DNA from: Maniola hyperantus
Taxonomy: Eukaryota; Arthropoda; Insecta; Lepidoptera; Nymphalidae
Direction: 5' to 3'
DNA: 64,000 nucleotides
NCBI RefSeq assembly: GCF_902806685.2
Contig: NC_048556.1
Coordinates: 5,580,001-5,644,000 of the forward strand
This document shows, piece by piece, positions 23,835-36,089 of this stretch (its first letter is position 1; each line of letters begins with the position of its first letter). The notes under the pieces are model-generated. The model was given only the letters and a program-made list of their open reading frames with translations, was not told the DNA's origin and did not search any database. A program made the translations under genes and the position numbers.

Positions 23835-23965
23835 CTAATGAACGATCCGTTTGAAATCCAGACGTCATTGAGGTTGCATTGGTGCTAAAGTACCACTGAG
23901 TCGGTCCCATTTTGTTTGTTCAATAGCCCTGTCCAGATGAAGTAATATATAAGTCAATGTTTTCA
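23835..23965 (-). repeat. Interspersed repeat, copy 2 (inverted relative to 14020-14185)
   Basis: AGATACTAATGAACGATCCG, CAGACGTCATTGAGGTTGCA and CAATAGCCCTGTCC complement copy 1 with scattered differences. Confidence 0.8.
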
Positions 23966-25883
23966 ACAGATGTTACTTTGAGGTATTCCAAAATATAAAA
24001 CAAACTAGAAGTATACAAATTCTTTTGGATATTTTTTTAAGTTGAAGATCGATTAGTTAAGTAATAAAATCAAATAATAAATCAAAATAGATTAAAATAT
24101 GAATATTTTTTTAAATTCAAACGTGTTAAACTACTAAGATATTCCAAAGAAGACAAGGTACTGCTCTTTATATAGGTACCTAAGTATTTCATGAAGATTC
24201 TCTTATTTATTTTAAAATGTCTTTACCATATCAAACTCTACGATTACCTGTGTACATGATTTATTTTCTTTGTCCAACTTATCAACTGATTGTTACTTTA
24301 TTTTATCGACATCATCTTTTGTCTTCATCTCCATAGACGGTGATGCCACCTTTTTGGGATTAGCTAGATAGGTTAATTCATAAATCACATCAAGTTTGTG
24401 TATAGCGGTAAACATAATTGGCATTGTTGTTGTTTACTAAGTTATTCAACTTAGGTATAGACTTAAATATTCAATTCTTCATTCCACTAAAACCTAGAAC
24501 ACACTAGCCAAATACACACAACACACTCTCGGCGAATGTCATGTGTCATGGCCATTCGCATTATATTTTGCTGACTTTTGTGTTAGGTGGGTTTTATATA
24601 AGTACATACTTGCCACAATTTGCAGCAGCTTTTATAAATGAAGAGGGGCAAAAAAAGAATGTCGCAAAAACAGAATTTTGTCATTAATAATTTTATATTG
24701 CAGTGTCAGAACTATTTAAAATAGGTAAAACTTATACTTAGAACGAACTTATTTTCCCTTTTTACCCAGTTTTACACCAGAACAAGGTTTTGGAAATTCA
24801 TGGAATGAGGAACTGAGACTCTTTTTACGCTTTTAATGCCACAAAACATCTACGCTGTGCCGTATTTATCTAATTTTTACATGATTGCCCAAAAAAGAAG
24901 TGTAAGTAATATTTTCGGGGTTCATGTAGAAGTATGTGAGTTTTTTATTCCACCGTAACTTCTAAATGCCTGAACAGATTTGGATGATGGTGAGTATATG
25001 AGAGTATATTGAGTATATCATCCTGAGTGGCACTGGAACAATATTTTTGGATTAAAAATCCAGTAGGCGGTGCCCGGTGGTATGGCGCCACTTTCAAATG
25101 TGAAAATTTTCACTTTTTAATTGGTTTTTTGGCAAGGCACATTTACAAGGCAATACTAGGGACCCGGATCCGCTTGTGGGCTCGACGAAAACATTGAGGC
25201 AATGTGTACTAGAGCCATATCTCCATAAGTGCCTTTCAGCTCGTTGCATAGAGCTATGAGAAACACGCCGGCCACGAGTAAGTATCGCAGCCACAATCGA
25301 ATACCAATAAATTATTCTAATCGCCGTAATAGACACGCATAGCGCATGCGTAATAAATTATAATTTCTCGTTTCTAACGATGCGCCGTTGAATGGTACGT
25401 TTCAATAGAGCAATCTGCAATAATTGTATGATGCAAAACTGAATTATTGTGTGATGTTATGTATTATTTATGTTATTTAACTTCGCATAATATTAAATCA
25501 AATAATGTAATGAAGATTGAAAATAATATGCAATTAATAATAGGAAATTTTGAGTAGGTACTTAGGTAGTTTCGATAAAATGATGGAAGGGCCAAGCAGG
25601 ATATTCTAATCGTGTGTATGGTTGCCCTCTTTCATACCGATCAATTTAGCCCGGATAATATCAGCACTTAATGCCGTCTCAATTTCTAATATTTCCTGTT
25701 TACTTAACTCAAAGGATACTTAATTAACTGCGGGAGCATTTAACGAGCAATATCAGAAAATATGACTGCAATCAAACATGATCGTACTATTATGTAATTA
25801 TGTAGGTACAGAGTACATATTTCCTAGTAAATGTAATTACTGCTGTCTTATCGACAATCATAATAATTGATCATAATAATCTA
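23966..25883. other. No gene seen
   Basis: AT-rich. A more GC-rich - strand frame (25094-25336) reads VSHSSMQRAERHLWRYGSST and onward; it contains no domain I recognise and I leave it uncalled. Confidence 0.4.
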
Positions 25884-26215
25884 TATTAATATTATAAATG
25901 CAAAAGTGTGTCTGTCTGTCTGCTAGCTTTTCACCGCTCGCCAGTTTAACCGATTTTGATGAAATTTGGTACAGAGTTAGCTTACATTCCAGGAAAGGAC
26001 ATAAGCTACTTTTTATCCCGGAAAATCAAGGAGTTCCCACGGGATTCTTAAAGGCTCATCTGTTTAACCGATTTATATGAAATTTGGTACAGAGGTAGCT
26101 TGCATCCCGGAAATTGACATAGGCAACTTCTTATCCCGGAAAACCAAAGAGTTCTCACGGGATTTTTCAAAACCTAAATCCACGCGGACGAAGTATCGTG
26201 TATCATCTAGTCAAA
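25884..26215 (+). mobile_element. Metulj-like SINE with an internal tandem duplication
   Basis: It starts TATTAATATTATAAATGCAA and ends near CATCTAGTC. The block GAAATTTGGTACAGAG..TAGCTT...ATCCCGGAAAA.CAA occurs twice (about 25960-26050 and 26080-26165), lengthening the usual 210-bp element to about 330 bp. Confidence 0.8.
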
Positions 26216-27021
26216 AATAAAGACTAGAGAAACAGCTTTTATTCTGTTATTGAAATAAATAGAAAGGTTTTTTTATTTCAATGAACTTTTACAAACACTG
26301 TTGCATTGTCAAACCCATCTACCACGTGCACTGAATTCGAATGCCTTTCCTACGAGAAGAACTAGCAAGAAACGAAGAACCAGCAAGAAACTCGGCTTGT
26401 TAGAATAGGTAGATACTAGTCTATCGTAACAACTCCACAAACTGTCTGTCATAGAGATTCGAAATCTGTAGGTATCCAGAAACTAGTTATAGTAGAGACT
26501 GGTAGAGATAAAAATCCAACTGAAACTGAAAAAGTATCCAATGAAAATTTAAATAAGTAGATAGGTGTTATTTTTCGATAAATTATTTGCAAAACTATGA
26601 ATCAGGAGCAAATCAAACAGAATATATACAAAATCATGATCTTATTTTATTTCGATATCAATTTCACAACTAGTTACCGCAAATCTAGAGTGATGGCTTA
26701 GAATCTAGACGAAATACCGATTAGGCTGCAATCATGAAAACCGCGAAGTGCATCTGCGTGGTATAATGATGCCCACTTAACACAGGTAGCCACCGTAACT
26801 TACAAATATTACAGGAAAAAAGAAAAGGAATTCGCACTGTAAAAAGAGTAATAACAACCTAAAACAAGGAAGTAAATTCAAAAATGATCTGTAAAAGAAT
26901 CTATGTAGCTGACTATAGGTAAACAATTTTTTCGAAAGCTGCATTTACAGATAGAGCAGATGAAAATAACTTTATAATAAAAGTTGCAGACAGACTAGAA
27001 CTCTAAAAGCTTTCTATATAA
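26216..27021. other. No gene seen
   Basis: AT-rich without coding signal. Confidence 0.5.
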
Positions 27022-27222
27022 TACTAGCTGCCCCGGCGAACTTCGTACCGCCTAACATTCGATTCTTTTACAGGCAATTTTTTAAATTTTTCTCTCCGTA
27101 AGAACCTTCCTCGTACATCAAGGAATATTATAAAAAAAGAATTAGCGAAATCCGTTCAGCTGTTCTACACTACAGATTTGCGATCAGCAACACATGCAGC
27201 GATTCATTTTTATATATAGATA
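27022..27222 (+). repeat. CCCCGGCGAACTTCG-type repeat
   Basis: CTGCCCCGGCGAACTTCGTA, TCTCCGTAAGAACCTTCCTC, AAAAGAATTAGCGAAATCCG and GATTTGCGATCAGCAACACA; third copy of the family at 15165-15580. Confidence 0.8.
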
Positions 27223-28274
27223 TTTTTTAAGACCTACAATCAAAAATTACATATCGCAAAACCACGCAAATACGGTCTAGCTTCTAGAGAAAAAGTTTCT
27301 AGAGTCTAGAAGCTTTTTCTGTTGCTGAAATGTTTAAACTGTACCTACTGTTCTTACTTTTCTCTACACCCCTTATGGTACTCGTAACTAAACAGTTAAA
27401 ACTGCAGATGACTCTAAGTAGGGGAACTTTACCAAAATGACCAAGGCACAAATTATACAGATTCTGATGGAATCGAGGATATATTTCGTCAGAGATTGAT
27501 TGATTGATAAGGCTGACGTTTCACTAAGATACGCTGAAGCTCATAGTCGACGGGCTAATATAATGACAGACACAGATTCTTACATAAGTAATCGTGCTCT
27601 CATGGGAACGTTGACCGATACAGTAATGAGCCATTACAGAGCGCAATCTATCAATTTATCAACTAATCAACTATGCAATCGGATTGAAGAATAATACCAA
27701 GCTTTATTGCCCTAAGTGGTCCTAGCTCCTACAATCAGCGGTCGGAGGACTTCACTATCGACCCTATAAAGTAGATTTAGCGATCCGCCATTAATTCCAA
27801 AACAGATTTCTATAAAACCTATTCCGCGGGCCATTTAAATAATCTATAACTGACTGTAACTGTCGTTTAAATCCATCTCAACGAAATACTCGGCCATTTC
27901 AATCGAGATGATGGAATTAGGAGTGTATCATAACTATTTATCAATAAATGAACGGCTGAGTGAAATGGAATTACTACCTATAACGACGTTGCTGTTATCC
28001 GTACTATAATATTATAAATACGAAAGTGTACTGTGTATCTGTCTGTCTGCTAGGTTTTGACTACAGACGCAACTTGCATCCAAGAGGCGGACATATCTAG
28101 GCCTAATACACACCTAAATTAAATCCCTGGAAGAGATCACTGGTGAGTGATAAGGTCGCCCTTTGTTTTTAAGCATATCCAGATTTTTTTTATTCTTTGT
28201 CATAGTAAGCAATATAGATGTTTTAAATTAAATTACATACACGTGGACGAAGTCGTCATATACTTAATTTATCA
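27223..28274. other. No gene seen; small repeat fragments
   Basis: 28010-28060 is the start of a Metulj-like SINE (TAAATACGAAAGTGTACTGT). 28128-28205 is a LINE 3' fragment (AAGGTCGCCCTTTGTTTTTA). A short inverted pair lies near 27280-27320. Confidence 0.5.
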
Positions 28275-28492
28275 ATAAACTAGCGTATGCCTTTGCGACT
28301 TTATCCGCGTGAACTACGCAAATTTCAAATCCCTGTTTTGCCCCCTTAGGGGTTGAATTTTCAAAAATCCTTTCTTAGCAGATGTCTAGTCATAATAGCT
28401 ATTCTGCATGCCAAACAGCCCGATGCGTCTAGTAATTTAATCTGTGCGTTCCTTTTACATCAGTTAGTCAGTCAGTCAGTCAGCTTTTGCTT
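28275..28492 (+). repeat. Family B SINE, near complete
   Basis: CTAGCGTATGCCTTTGCGAC, GTGAACTACGCAAATTTCAA, CCCTTAGGGGTTGAATTTTC, ending in (AGTC)n near 28475. Confidence 0.8.
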
Positions 28493-28760
28493 TTAGATTT
28501 ATTTTAAGATGAACGGTCCAGTGAAATGTAATAACGACGTTGCTGTTATTAGTCATAATATTTTCTGCTGTCGGCCTACATTTTTAAACATACGTATCGA
28601 AGTCGTAATGATTTTTGTATTAGTTAATCGCTTTACGAATAGTGTACAATTATAGTCTATTTAATTTCAATTCAATTCTTGATTAAATCTAATGGCTTTC
28701 TTCTTTGGGAGGCGAAATAATAGGTACCAAACCAAAATATTTAACTAATTTTTTTTAATC

Positions 28761-28973
28761 CATACTAATATTATAAATGCGAAAGTGTGTCTGTCTGTCT
28801 GCTAGCTTTTCACGGCTCAACCGTTCAACCGATTTTGACGAAATTTGGTACAGAGGTAGCCTGCAACCCGGGGAAGGACATAGGCTACTTTTTATCCCGG
28901 AAAATTTAAGAGTTCCCACAGGATTTTTAAAAACCTAAATCCACGCGTACGAAGTCGCGGGCATCAGCTAGTC
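28761..28973 (+). mobile_element. Metulj-like SINE, intact copy
   Basis: ATACTAATATTATAAATGCG, TGTCTGTCTGTCTGCTAGC, GAAATTTGGTACAGAGGTAG, TTTATCCCGGAAAATTTAAG and the end GTCGCGGGCATCAGCTAGTC. This is the cleanest copy in the window. Confidence 0.88.
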
Positions 28974-29119
28974 TTAAATATTTTGATGGGTATATTCGTT
29001 TACAATTAATTCTTAACCTTGCCTTAAAACTGCCCTTAGAAAGAAGCCCTATAGTACCCAATTGTTATCCCTTAACCCTACATTTTAACTTAAAGCTAAA
29101 ACCGTAGGTACTTTAAATA

Positions 29120-29298
29120 CCTTTTTTTTGAAGAATATTAGCCAAGTTCATTGCTGACTAATATTCCCCTTTCCCCTCCAATTAAGCGTAAAGCTTGTGC
29201 TAGGAGTAGGTATGACAATAGTGGGATAGCAAACGGGTGGGATTTAAATCTTTCGGTTTTCAGTCCGCTCCTTTAACCGTTGAGCTATCGAGACTTTA
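29120..29298 (-). mobile_element. SINE with tRNA-Phe-like head, antisense
   Basis: The - strand reads GATAGCTCAACGGTTAAAGG, GCGGACTGAAAACCGAAAG, then CACAAGCTTTACGCTTAATT. It is the same family as 51359-51510. Confidence 0.75.
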
Positions 29299-29382
29299 AA
29301 TACCTTATTTTATATAATTTTTTAGTGTTTTACCTACACTTCAAGGAAATTACTAAATAATTTTAAATACATATCAAAAATT

Positions 29383-29452
29383 GCGTAACCGGCAGGAATC
29401 GAACCTGCATCTTCTGGGTTTGCACCCGATGCCTTGACCAACTCGGCCACGC
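29383..29452 (-). tRNA. tRNA-like sequence (decayed tRNA or lone SINE head)
   Basis: The - strand has an A-box TGGCCGAGTTGG, a B-box GGTTCGATTCC and a perfect 5-bp T stem (GCAGG/CCTGC). The GCC/GGC D stem and AAGGC resemble Ser/Leu-type tRNAs. The anticodon stem has a mismatch, the base before a CAA reading is not T, there is no long variable arm, and the acceptor stem pairs 5 of 7. Not a confident functional tRNA. Confidence 0.35.
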
Positions 29453-29788
29453 TTTCGCTTACCGCCAGTGACGAAATTTGTGATACGTATGTTCTCTCAG
29501 TACCGAAGCGACTGTTTAATGCCATCTAGTAGCGACACTTTGCAGTTTAAATACCTTTACCTACTGATCGTGTCTCTCAGGACTTAGCAGGCGGTAATAA
29601 CTGGCGTAACTTAAACCTCGGTTACGGTTACCTGTAAACTTTGAATATCAACCAGGGTTTGTTAATTTTAAACCACACCTTTAACCATGGTTGTTTTAAA
29701 TACTGACTTGGTGGTCTATCTAGAATACTGCAAGTTAATAACGGACTACGCCATCTTTAACTGGTTTTGCAAAATATTTTTTTCGTAA

Positions 29789-30006
29789 ACACATTAAATT
29801 TTTTATGATTTAACTACAAATTCACGGTTTTCAGATTTTTTCCCTTATTGTGCTATAAGACCTACCTACCTGCCAAATTTCATGATTCTAGGTCAACGGA
29901 AAGTACCCTATAAGTTTTCTTGACAGACACGGCATACAGACGGACAGACAGGCAACAAAATGATCCTATAAGGGTTCCTTTTTCCTTTTGAGGTACAGAA
30001 CCCTAA
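29789..30006 (-). repeat. GTTCCGTACC repeat, 5' half, antisense
   Basis: ACTACAAATTCACGGTTTTC, CTGCCAAATTTCATGATTCT, AGGTCAACGG and the end GGTACAGAACCCTAAAAAG. Confidence 0.85.
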
Positions 30007-31020
30007 AAAGATCTAAACTACATGTCGTAACTCGTAATACACGCTATATATTAATTAACGCACAACTTGACACTGACTTTCCTCTACTACGCATCGATGC
30101 GATGGTGTAATCCGAAACTGATACGATATCGCGTCACAATCGAAAGCTCGGCGCATTCGACCGTACACGCCCTTCGCTGTTAAACATTCGTCGACAATAG
30201 GGTGCTGTCAAAGGTTTCTGTTTTGATCGTCCTAATTAACGTTGATCAATGCTCGTTTACCGGACAGCATTTCCACCAGGAATGTATCTTTTACATTGTG
30301 CGAGAGTGCGAAGCGACAGATGTGTTTTATTTATTTTATTTTGATTTATTTTAATTTTATTTCGACTTAATGAAAAGTGAACATTTTACGCTTTTAGACC
30401 AAAGCACTAGATGAAAACTGATGGTTTTTGTTCTTAGGTTTTAGATCCTCAGTAAATAAATTATAAATAAATAATAAATAATCCTCAGATCACTAAATAA
30501 AAGTATCTACTCGTCACTGTCACCTGTATTGGATGTTTTGTTTCTATATTATTAATGTTTTATTATGAGCATGATATAAAAGATTGTATCATATTATTTT
30601 ACCTTTCGCTCACATACATTATATTTTCAAACCTAAAGAATAATTTTTAATTTTTGATTTTTTAAATCTAATTACAAAAGTTGACCACAAGAAATGCAAA
30701 AGTTTTATCTCAAATAGTTGTATATATTGCGTAAAATGTAAAAAGATTTTAAACATTTTCTGTGCACTACATTCCAATAGATAGACAAATTATTACGCCT
30801 TCAAGAAAAATACTTAGGTACTTATATAATATCTAACAGTCCTGCAATTATTATTGAACAGATTGCAATTATTAATGTACTACAACGCTACAAGTAAACG
30901 GTTTTAATTATATTATTACTTTAAACATATGTATAATTGACTCGATTGTCTGGTTACAGAAATATAACAAAATTGCCCTTCCGACAACGGGTACATCTGC
31001 GATGTAATTGCTGATAGAGA
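30007..31020. other. No gene seen
   Basis: 30080-30320 is slightly more GC-rich with no useful open frame; the rest is AT-rich. Confidence 0.45.
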
Positions 31021-31325
31021 GCCGTGATAGCCTAGTTGTTAGGACGCGCGCCTCCTATTCGGGAGGTTCTATCCTAATCGAGGTTCGGACCTCTAACTTT
31101 TCGGAATTATGTGCGTTTTGAGCAATTAAATATCACTTGCTTTAACGGCGAAGGAAACCATCGTGAGTAAACCTGCATGCCTGAGAGTTCTCAAAGGTAT
31201 GTGAAGTCTGCCAATCCGCTAATGGGCACCGTGATAGAATGGCTATAATATGGCTAAACCCTTCTCATTCTAAGAGGAGACCCGTGTTCAGTAGTGAGCC
31301 AGCGATGGGTTGATGATGTTGATCG
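31021..31325 (+). mobile_element. tRNA-headed SINE, near full length
   Basis: The head is GCCGTGATAGCCTAGTTGTT; body TTTAACGGCGAAGGAAACCA, TGCCTGAGAGTTCTCAAAGG, CATTCTAAGAGGAGACCCGT; end GGTTGATGATGTTGAT. About 300 bp. Confidence 0.85.
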
Positions 31326-32308
31326 ATTGAATCTATCATTATTGACTGGTTTACATTGCTGAGTGATTGTGCACAAAAGTTGCAAACTCATCGACATTGT
31401 GGAGGATAAGGAACAGGATACACTTCAGACTATTTGAATATGAAATGGCTATCGGAAATTGCCAAACATTAACATACACATCGTCTACAACACGGTAATA
31501 TTATCTATATACATTATACATTACATTACATTATACACATTATATATTACACATATTATACATTATATTACCGTGTCCACAATCTACGGGTTTGTAGGGT
31601 ATGTATACAGGATGTAACCAGAACGCTAGCAAAAGCGAAGACAGATGATAGTACTGATGATTACTGGTATCACTACCCCTTATTATAAATGCGAATAAGT
31701 GTGTTTGTTTGTTCGTTTGTTGGTTTACGTATATTGTTATGACAGATATTTGTCGCCCGTCTGCGATAGCTCGCTTTATCAAGAGGTGTTCAAGTGTCGA
31801 CAGGCTCGGAATTGTCTTTGGATCCAGTGCAATCTCCGCCGATGATCTACGGATATTAATAAATTCCATTTGAGAGAAAACGAAATGGTACCTAGTACCT
31901 ACCCACTCGAATTTAAAACTTCTATAGATGCATCAATAAGCTGGCTATAAACTGTGTTCCAACTTCTGTTATCTATGGTTCCAACCTAGTTCTTAATCCG
32001 AATTCCGACACCATAAGTTACGTGTGTGTCCATTGTCTGAGTATCTGTGTGTCTGTCTGTAGCATTTTAGAACTCAAACGGATGGATCGATTTGAATGCG
32101 GTTTCTTTTATTCGAAAGCCTGTTACTTAACTTAATTTAAGAACTTAACTAAGTTTGATTAAAATCTGTTCAACCTTTTGAGGCTTCTAGATATTATATT
32201 ATTTGCACTTGCCTTATGGAATCGATTCTGATTACAATCCAATGGTATGGCAACCTTGATTTGTCGAGGATGATTAAAATTTTTACTTTACATAAGTATT
32301 ATATTATT
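31326..32308. other. No gene seen
   Basis: A TACATTATA-type low-complexity run lies at 31505-31570. A short piece of Metulj-like SINE start is at 31676-31725. No coding signal; the 109-codon - strand frame at 31540-31869 spans these repeats. Confidence 0.5.
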
Positions 32309-32485
32309 AGCTGATGCCCGCGACTTCATCTCCGTGTAAACTCCGATTTTTAGGGATAAAAGTAGCCCATATCACTCTCCAGGTCCTTAACTAGGTATAT
32401 CTATGTAAAAAATCCAATAAATCCGTTGCTCCGCTGCTGCGTAATTTGAAGAACAAACCAATAAACCAACAAACAACACACTTAA
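32309..32485 (-). mobile_element. Metulj-like SINE, divergent, antisense
   Basis: AGCTGATGCCCGCGACTTCA, GGGATAAAAGTAGCCCATAT and CTCCAGGTCCTTAACTAGG. Confidence 0.65.
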
Positions 32486-33264
32486 GTATGTATAATTCGT
32501 AATATGAATGGGCAGTGATAGTGATAGTGATTATTATAACAATAAAACCGGGCTGCATAATTAAGCAAACCTCAAAAACCTTCAGTTAACACAAAAGTCG
32601 GCTGCTGGAAAGGAAGGCTGCCGTCCTAAATTGGGTATTGGACTCCAATTTTTTTATTATAAACTAGAATAAAAATAATGACGTAAACTGAAAAAAGTAA
32701 TTAAATCGATCAAATAACAAAAAAGTTATAGGCATTTAAATATTTCTGATTTGACAGAGATAGCGATACAGCAGTTTAACGTCACACCTACTAATGCCAT
32801 TGTAGCTTCGTGCGGTTTCATACAAATTTTCGTTTTGCGAGAAAGGGATAGAAGACCCTCCCACTCCAATATTAAAATGCCTGTACCTTTGTAATTCTTT
32901 GTTAGATTTCAATATTTTTATCCTAATTTATAATAAAGTAATAATATTTATCAAATTGAAAAGTAGGCAAATACCCAATTGGATTTGAAAGTTGGCTAGT
33001 CTAACTTTGTGATTATTGAAAGAGATGTCTTGATAAATGATACCGTAACAAAATGTAACATCAACTTCGGTTCCACTATCTCTCATTTCTATAGATAGTC
33101 TTCATATTCGGGCCACGAAATACTTTCTGAATAGTAGCAGACAACCAGCAATTTTCATATTGATTAATTTCATGGTTTCGTTCTGATGCTTCTTAAAAGT
33201 TTATCTACCTATCTTTTTTGTCAGTATGTCTAGAGGGAATTATTAACTTTTTAATACCAAAAAG
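32486..33264. other. No gene seen
   Basis: AT-rich without coding or nameable repeat signal. Confidence 0.5.
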
Positions 33265-33551
33265 TAGGGCTGAAAGCTGCTGGATGATGAAGGCTGAGGA
33301 CAGAGAAAGGCATATAATATGTCTATCAGTGGATTGACGATGATGATGATGATGATGATAAATGCCTTAAAAATTAGCTTACTGTTGTAAACATAACTAC
33401 TAGTTCCTCCTTTCACCAAAGGTTGCCTGGTAGAGATTGCTGTGAGCAATAAGGCCGCCTTTGCATACATTTATTTTTTTAGTTTCTTTGTCATGTTATG
33501 TAATATATTTTTTTTGTGTGCAATAAACTATTTCTATCTATCTATCTATCC
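33265..33551 (+). mobile_element. Two LINE 3' ends in tandem: (GAT)n-tailed, then (TCTA)n-tailed
   Basis: 33265-33361 ends in (GAT)n. 33395-33551 has TTGCCTGGTAGAGATTGCTG, GCAATAAGGCCGCCTTTGCA, then GCAATAAACTATTTCTATCT and a TCTA tail. The second matches the antisense copy at 47707-47900. Confidence 0.7.
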
Positions 33552-33579
33552 TTTCTAGCTAAACTGAGATTCCTTAGTC

Positions 33580-34007
33580 AAAAACCGGCCAAGTGCGAGG
33601 CAGACTCGAGCACTGAGGGTTGCATACTACAATCGTATTTTATCGACATTTTGCACGATAAATCAAAAACTATTATGCCTAAAAATAAATGAAAATCTGT
33701 TTTAGAATGTAAAAATAAAGCCCTTTCATATGATAACCCACTTGGTATAATAGTAATCTTACTTTGAAATTTGAAAACAGCAATATTTGTACATGAACAC
33801 ATTTTAAATTTTTTCTTGTGATGTAACCACAAATTCACGGTTTTTAGATTTTTCCCCTCATGTCTGCTATAAGACCTACTTTCTGCTAAATTTCATGATT
33901 CTAGGTCAACGGGAAGTAAACCCTATAGGTTTCTTGACAGACAGACAGACAACAAAGTGATCCTATAAGGGTCCCATTTTTCCTTTTTAGGTACGGAACC
34001 CTAAAAA
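33580..34007 (-). repeat. GTTCCGTACC repeat, antisense, full length
   Basis: AAAACCGGCCAAGTGCGAGG at one end and TTTTTAGGTACGGAACCCTA at the other, with the AGAC tract and TTCATGATTCTAGGTCAACG between. An 86-codon - strand frame inside is a repeat shadow. Confidence 0.88.
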
Positions 34008-34385
34008 AGTACATAATTGATAATTCTGCTCAAGAGCATAAACTTAGTAAAGTTATTATGACTGTCTATGTCGAAACTCAAACAAAGGTGCAGCAGATTC
34101 TCCCTCAGAAATACTCTGTCCTAAAAACTAACAAGTAAAATAGATTGAATTGGAATCTTAACGGACACCTCCGTTTTATTTGTGACCACTAAGTGGCCAC
34201 AATTGGCATAAACTCTCCATTGTTTCACCAAATACTTGAAACGGTTATGCGGTTTAAGATTTCCAAACCGAACCATTATACTTTATCAATACATGAACAA
34301 TAAATTATGCTTCCAAAGTGAGAGTACCTGTTACGTCTTTTTAGATACTTTCTTTACTGAATTATGATTTATCGCAAGTTTTTAC

Positions 34386-34722
34386 CGTTCCGTACCACAA
34401 AAGCAAAAAAACAACCATTATAGGATCACTTCGTTGTCTGTCTGTCTGTTCGTCTGTCGTGTCTGTCAAGAAAACCTATAGGTAGACAGGTCTTACAGCA
34501 CAAGTAAAGGAAAAATCAGAAAACCGTGAATTTGTGGTTACATCACAAAGAACCGGCCAAGTGCGAGTCAGGCTCGCGCAACGAGGGTTCCCTACCACAG
34601 TCGTATTTTTTCGACATTTTGCACGATAATTCAAAACTATATTGCATAAAAATAAATAAAAATCTGTTTTGTAATGCACAGGTAAAGAAAGCCCTTTCAT
34701 ATGATACCTCATATGATTATTG
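34386..34722. repeat. Chimeric GTTCCGTACC repeat: + half joined to - half
   Basis: 34386-34550 is the 5' half in + orientation, ending GTGGTTACATCACAAAG. At 34551 the sequence switches to the 3' end in - orientation (AACCGGCCAAGTGCGAGTCA), running to 34722. Neither half is complete. Confidence 0.8.
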
Positions 34723-35429
34723 ATCCCGTATCCTGACAAATCCCTAATAATTGTTTTCTGAATGAAAACTACCTACCCTATATGTTAACCCGGAGTATCA
34801 GCTACCAAGTGGTACTAAATTTCATTCAAATCCGTTCAGTAGTTTTCGCGTGATGCGCGCACATACAGACAGAGAGACAGACAGACAGACCGACAAAAAT
34901 TCCAAAAAAAATTGTTTTGGGGTCTATATCGATAAATGTTTCCTCCAATTAAAATTTTCAAAATATATTTAATGGACAGAATAGTTCCTCCAGTTACAGT
35001 TTTATTATCACTAGTATAGATGACAAACCTATTTGAGTCTACAAACGTCTTTAAAAAATGTAAATAAGTAGGTACATAAAACCGACGTCAACAATATACT
35101 CAGAGTAGTCTATTGCAAATAATTCAAAGCTACAACAAACTATTTATCTATACACATCGTCCTAGAATGTAAATTATGTTGTTTATTGTGAGCATTCCGA
35201 TAATACTGATAAATGTATTGAAACATGAATGGGCCTGCATTTAAGCATGGGCTCCAATGGTTTGCTGCGTCATTCGGAGATAGACTCATCGTCCCAGGTT
35301 GCCTTCATAAAGTTCATTGGCATTTCACAAACGTCTATTAAGATGTCTTTTACGAAAATGATGACCATGCTGCTGTATCGTAAAGTGGTATAGGTTACTG
35401 GTAAATACAAATCACAAGCAAGTCTTCGA
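34723..35429. other. No gene seen; repeat fragment at 34780-34930
   Basis: CCGGAGTATCAGCTACCAAG, TCCGTTCAGTAGTTTTCGCG and the CAGACAGA tract form the 3' part of another interspersed repeat. The rest is AT-rich. Confidence 0.5.
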
Positions 35430-35830
35430 ATTTGTGTCTCGATTGTGTTCTCGTCTCAGACCTGGGCGCGTTTGGAACCCTCGTAGCTTTAGTTTTAAAT
35501 TTGCGTAAAAATTGTCACCACTAGGTATCTTACAAATCCAAAAACTGACAATCAAAAAATGTAATTCATTATCTACTAGGTGAAGCCCGCGACTTTTTAA
35601 ATTCCCGTGGGAACTCTTTGATTTTCCGGGATAAAAAGTAGCCTATGTCCTTCCCCGGGATGCAAGCTATCTCTATACCAAATATCATCAATATCGGTTA
35701 AACGGATGGGCCGTCAAAAGCTAGGAGACAGACAGACAGACAGACAGACATACAGACACACCTTCGCATTTTTAATATTAGTATGGATTTTGAATAAATT
35801 ATTTGATTTTGATTTTTTTGATTTTTAATG
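35430..35830 (+). mobile_element. Jockey/CR1-like LINE 3' UTR split by a Metulj-like SINE
   Basis: 35430-35572 (CTCAGACCTGGGCGCGTTTG, GAACCCTCGTAGCTTTAGTT) matches the 3' UTR at 44845-44975. The tail TTTTGAATAAATTATTTGAT resumes at 35787. Between them, 35573-35786, sits an antisense Metulj-like SINE. Confidence 0.85.
35573..35786 (-). mobile_element. Metulj-like SINE inserted in a LINE 3' UTR
   Basis: AGGTGAAGCCCGCGACTTTT, TTTGATTTTCCGGGATAAAA, CCTTCCCCGGGATGCAAGCT, an (AGAC)n tract and TTAATATTAGTATGGATT. Confidence 0.85.
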
Positions 35831-36089
35831 ACGACTCTCTTTCTAGTAAATAGAGTAGGTAGGTACTTCCTTTTTACTACCTATCTTCTGAAATCTTGTG
35901 TAACCATTTACATCTTTTTCACTTGACTTTCACTGAATATTATGCAATGCACTAAATATGCAAGTGAGGAAATGATGTCGAAGTTTTGAGAGCTTCTCTA
36001 ATCTCTAAAAAGATTTTTGTTTTCTAATTCATTAGGAGGAATCTGGTGCATAAATGATATACAATAATGACTAATGACTAAGTAAGAAG

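Noticed and set aside
31540..31869. 109-codon - strand frame
   Set aside because: Spans a TACATTATA low-complexity run and a SINE fragment.
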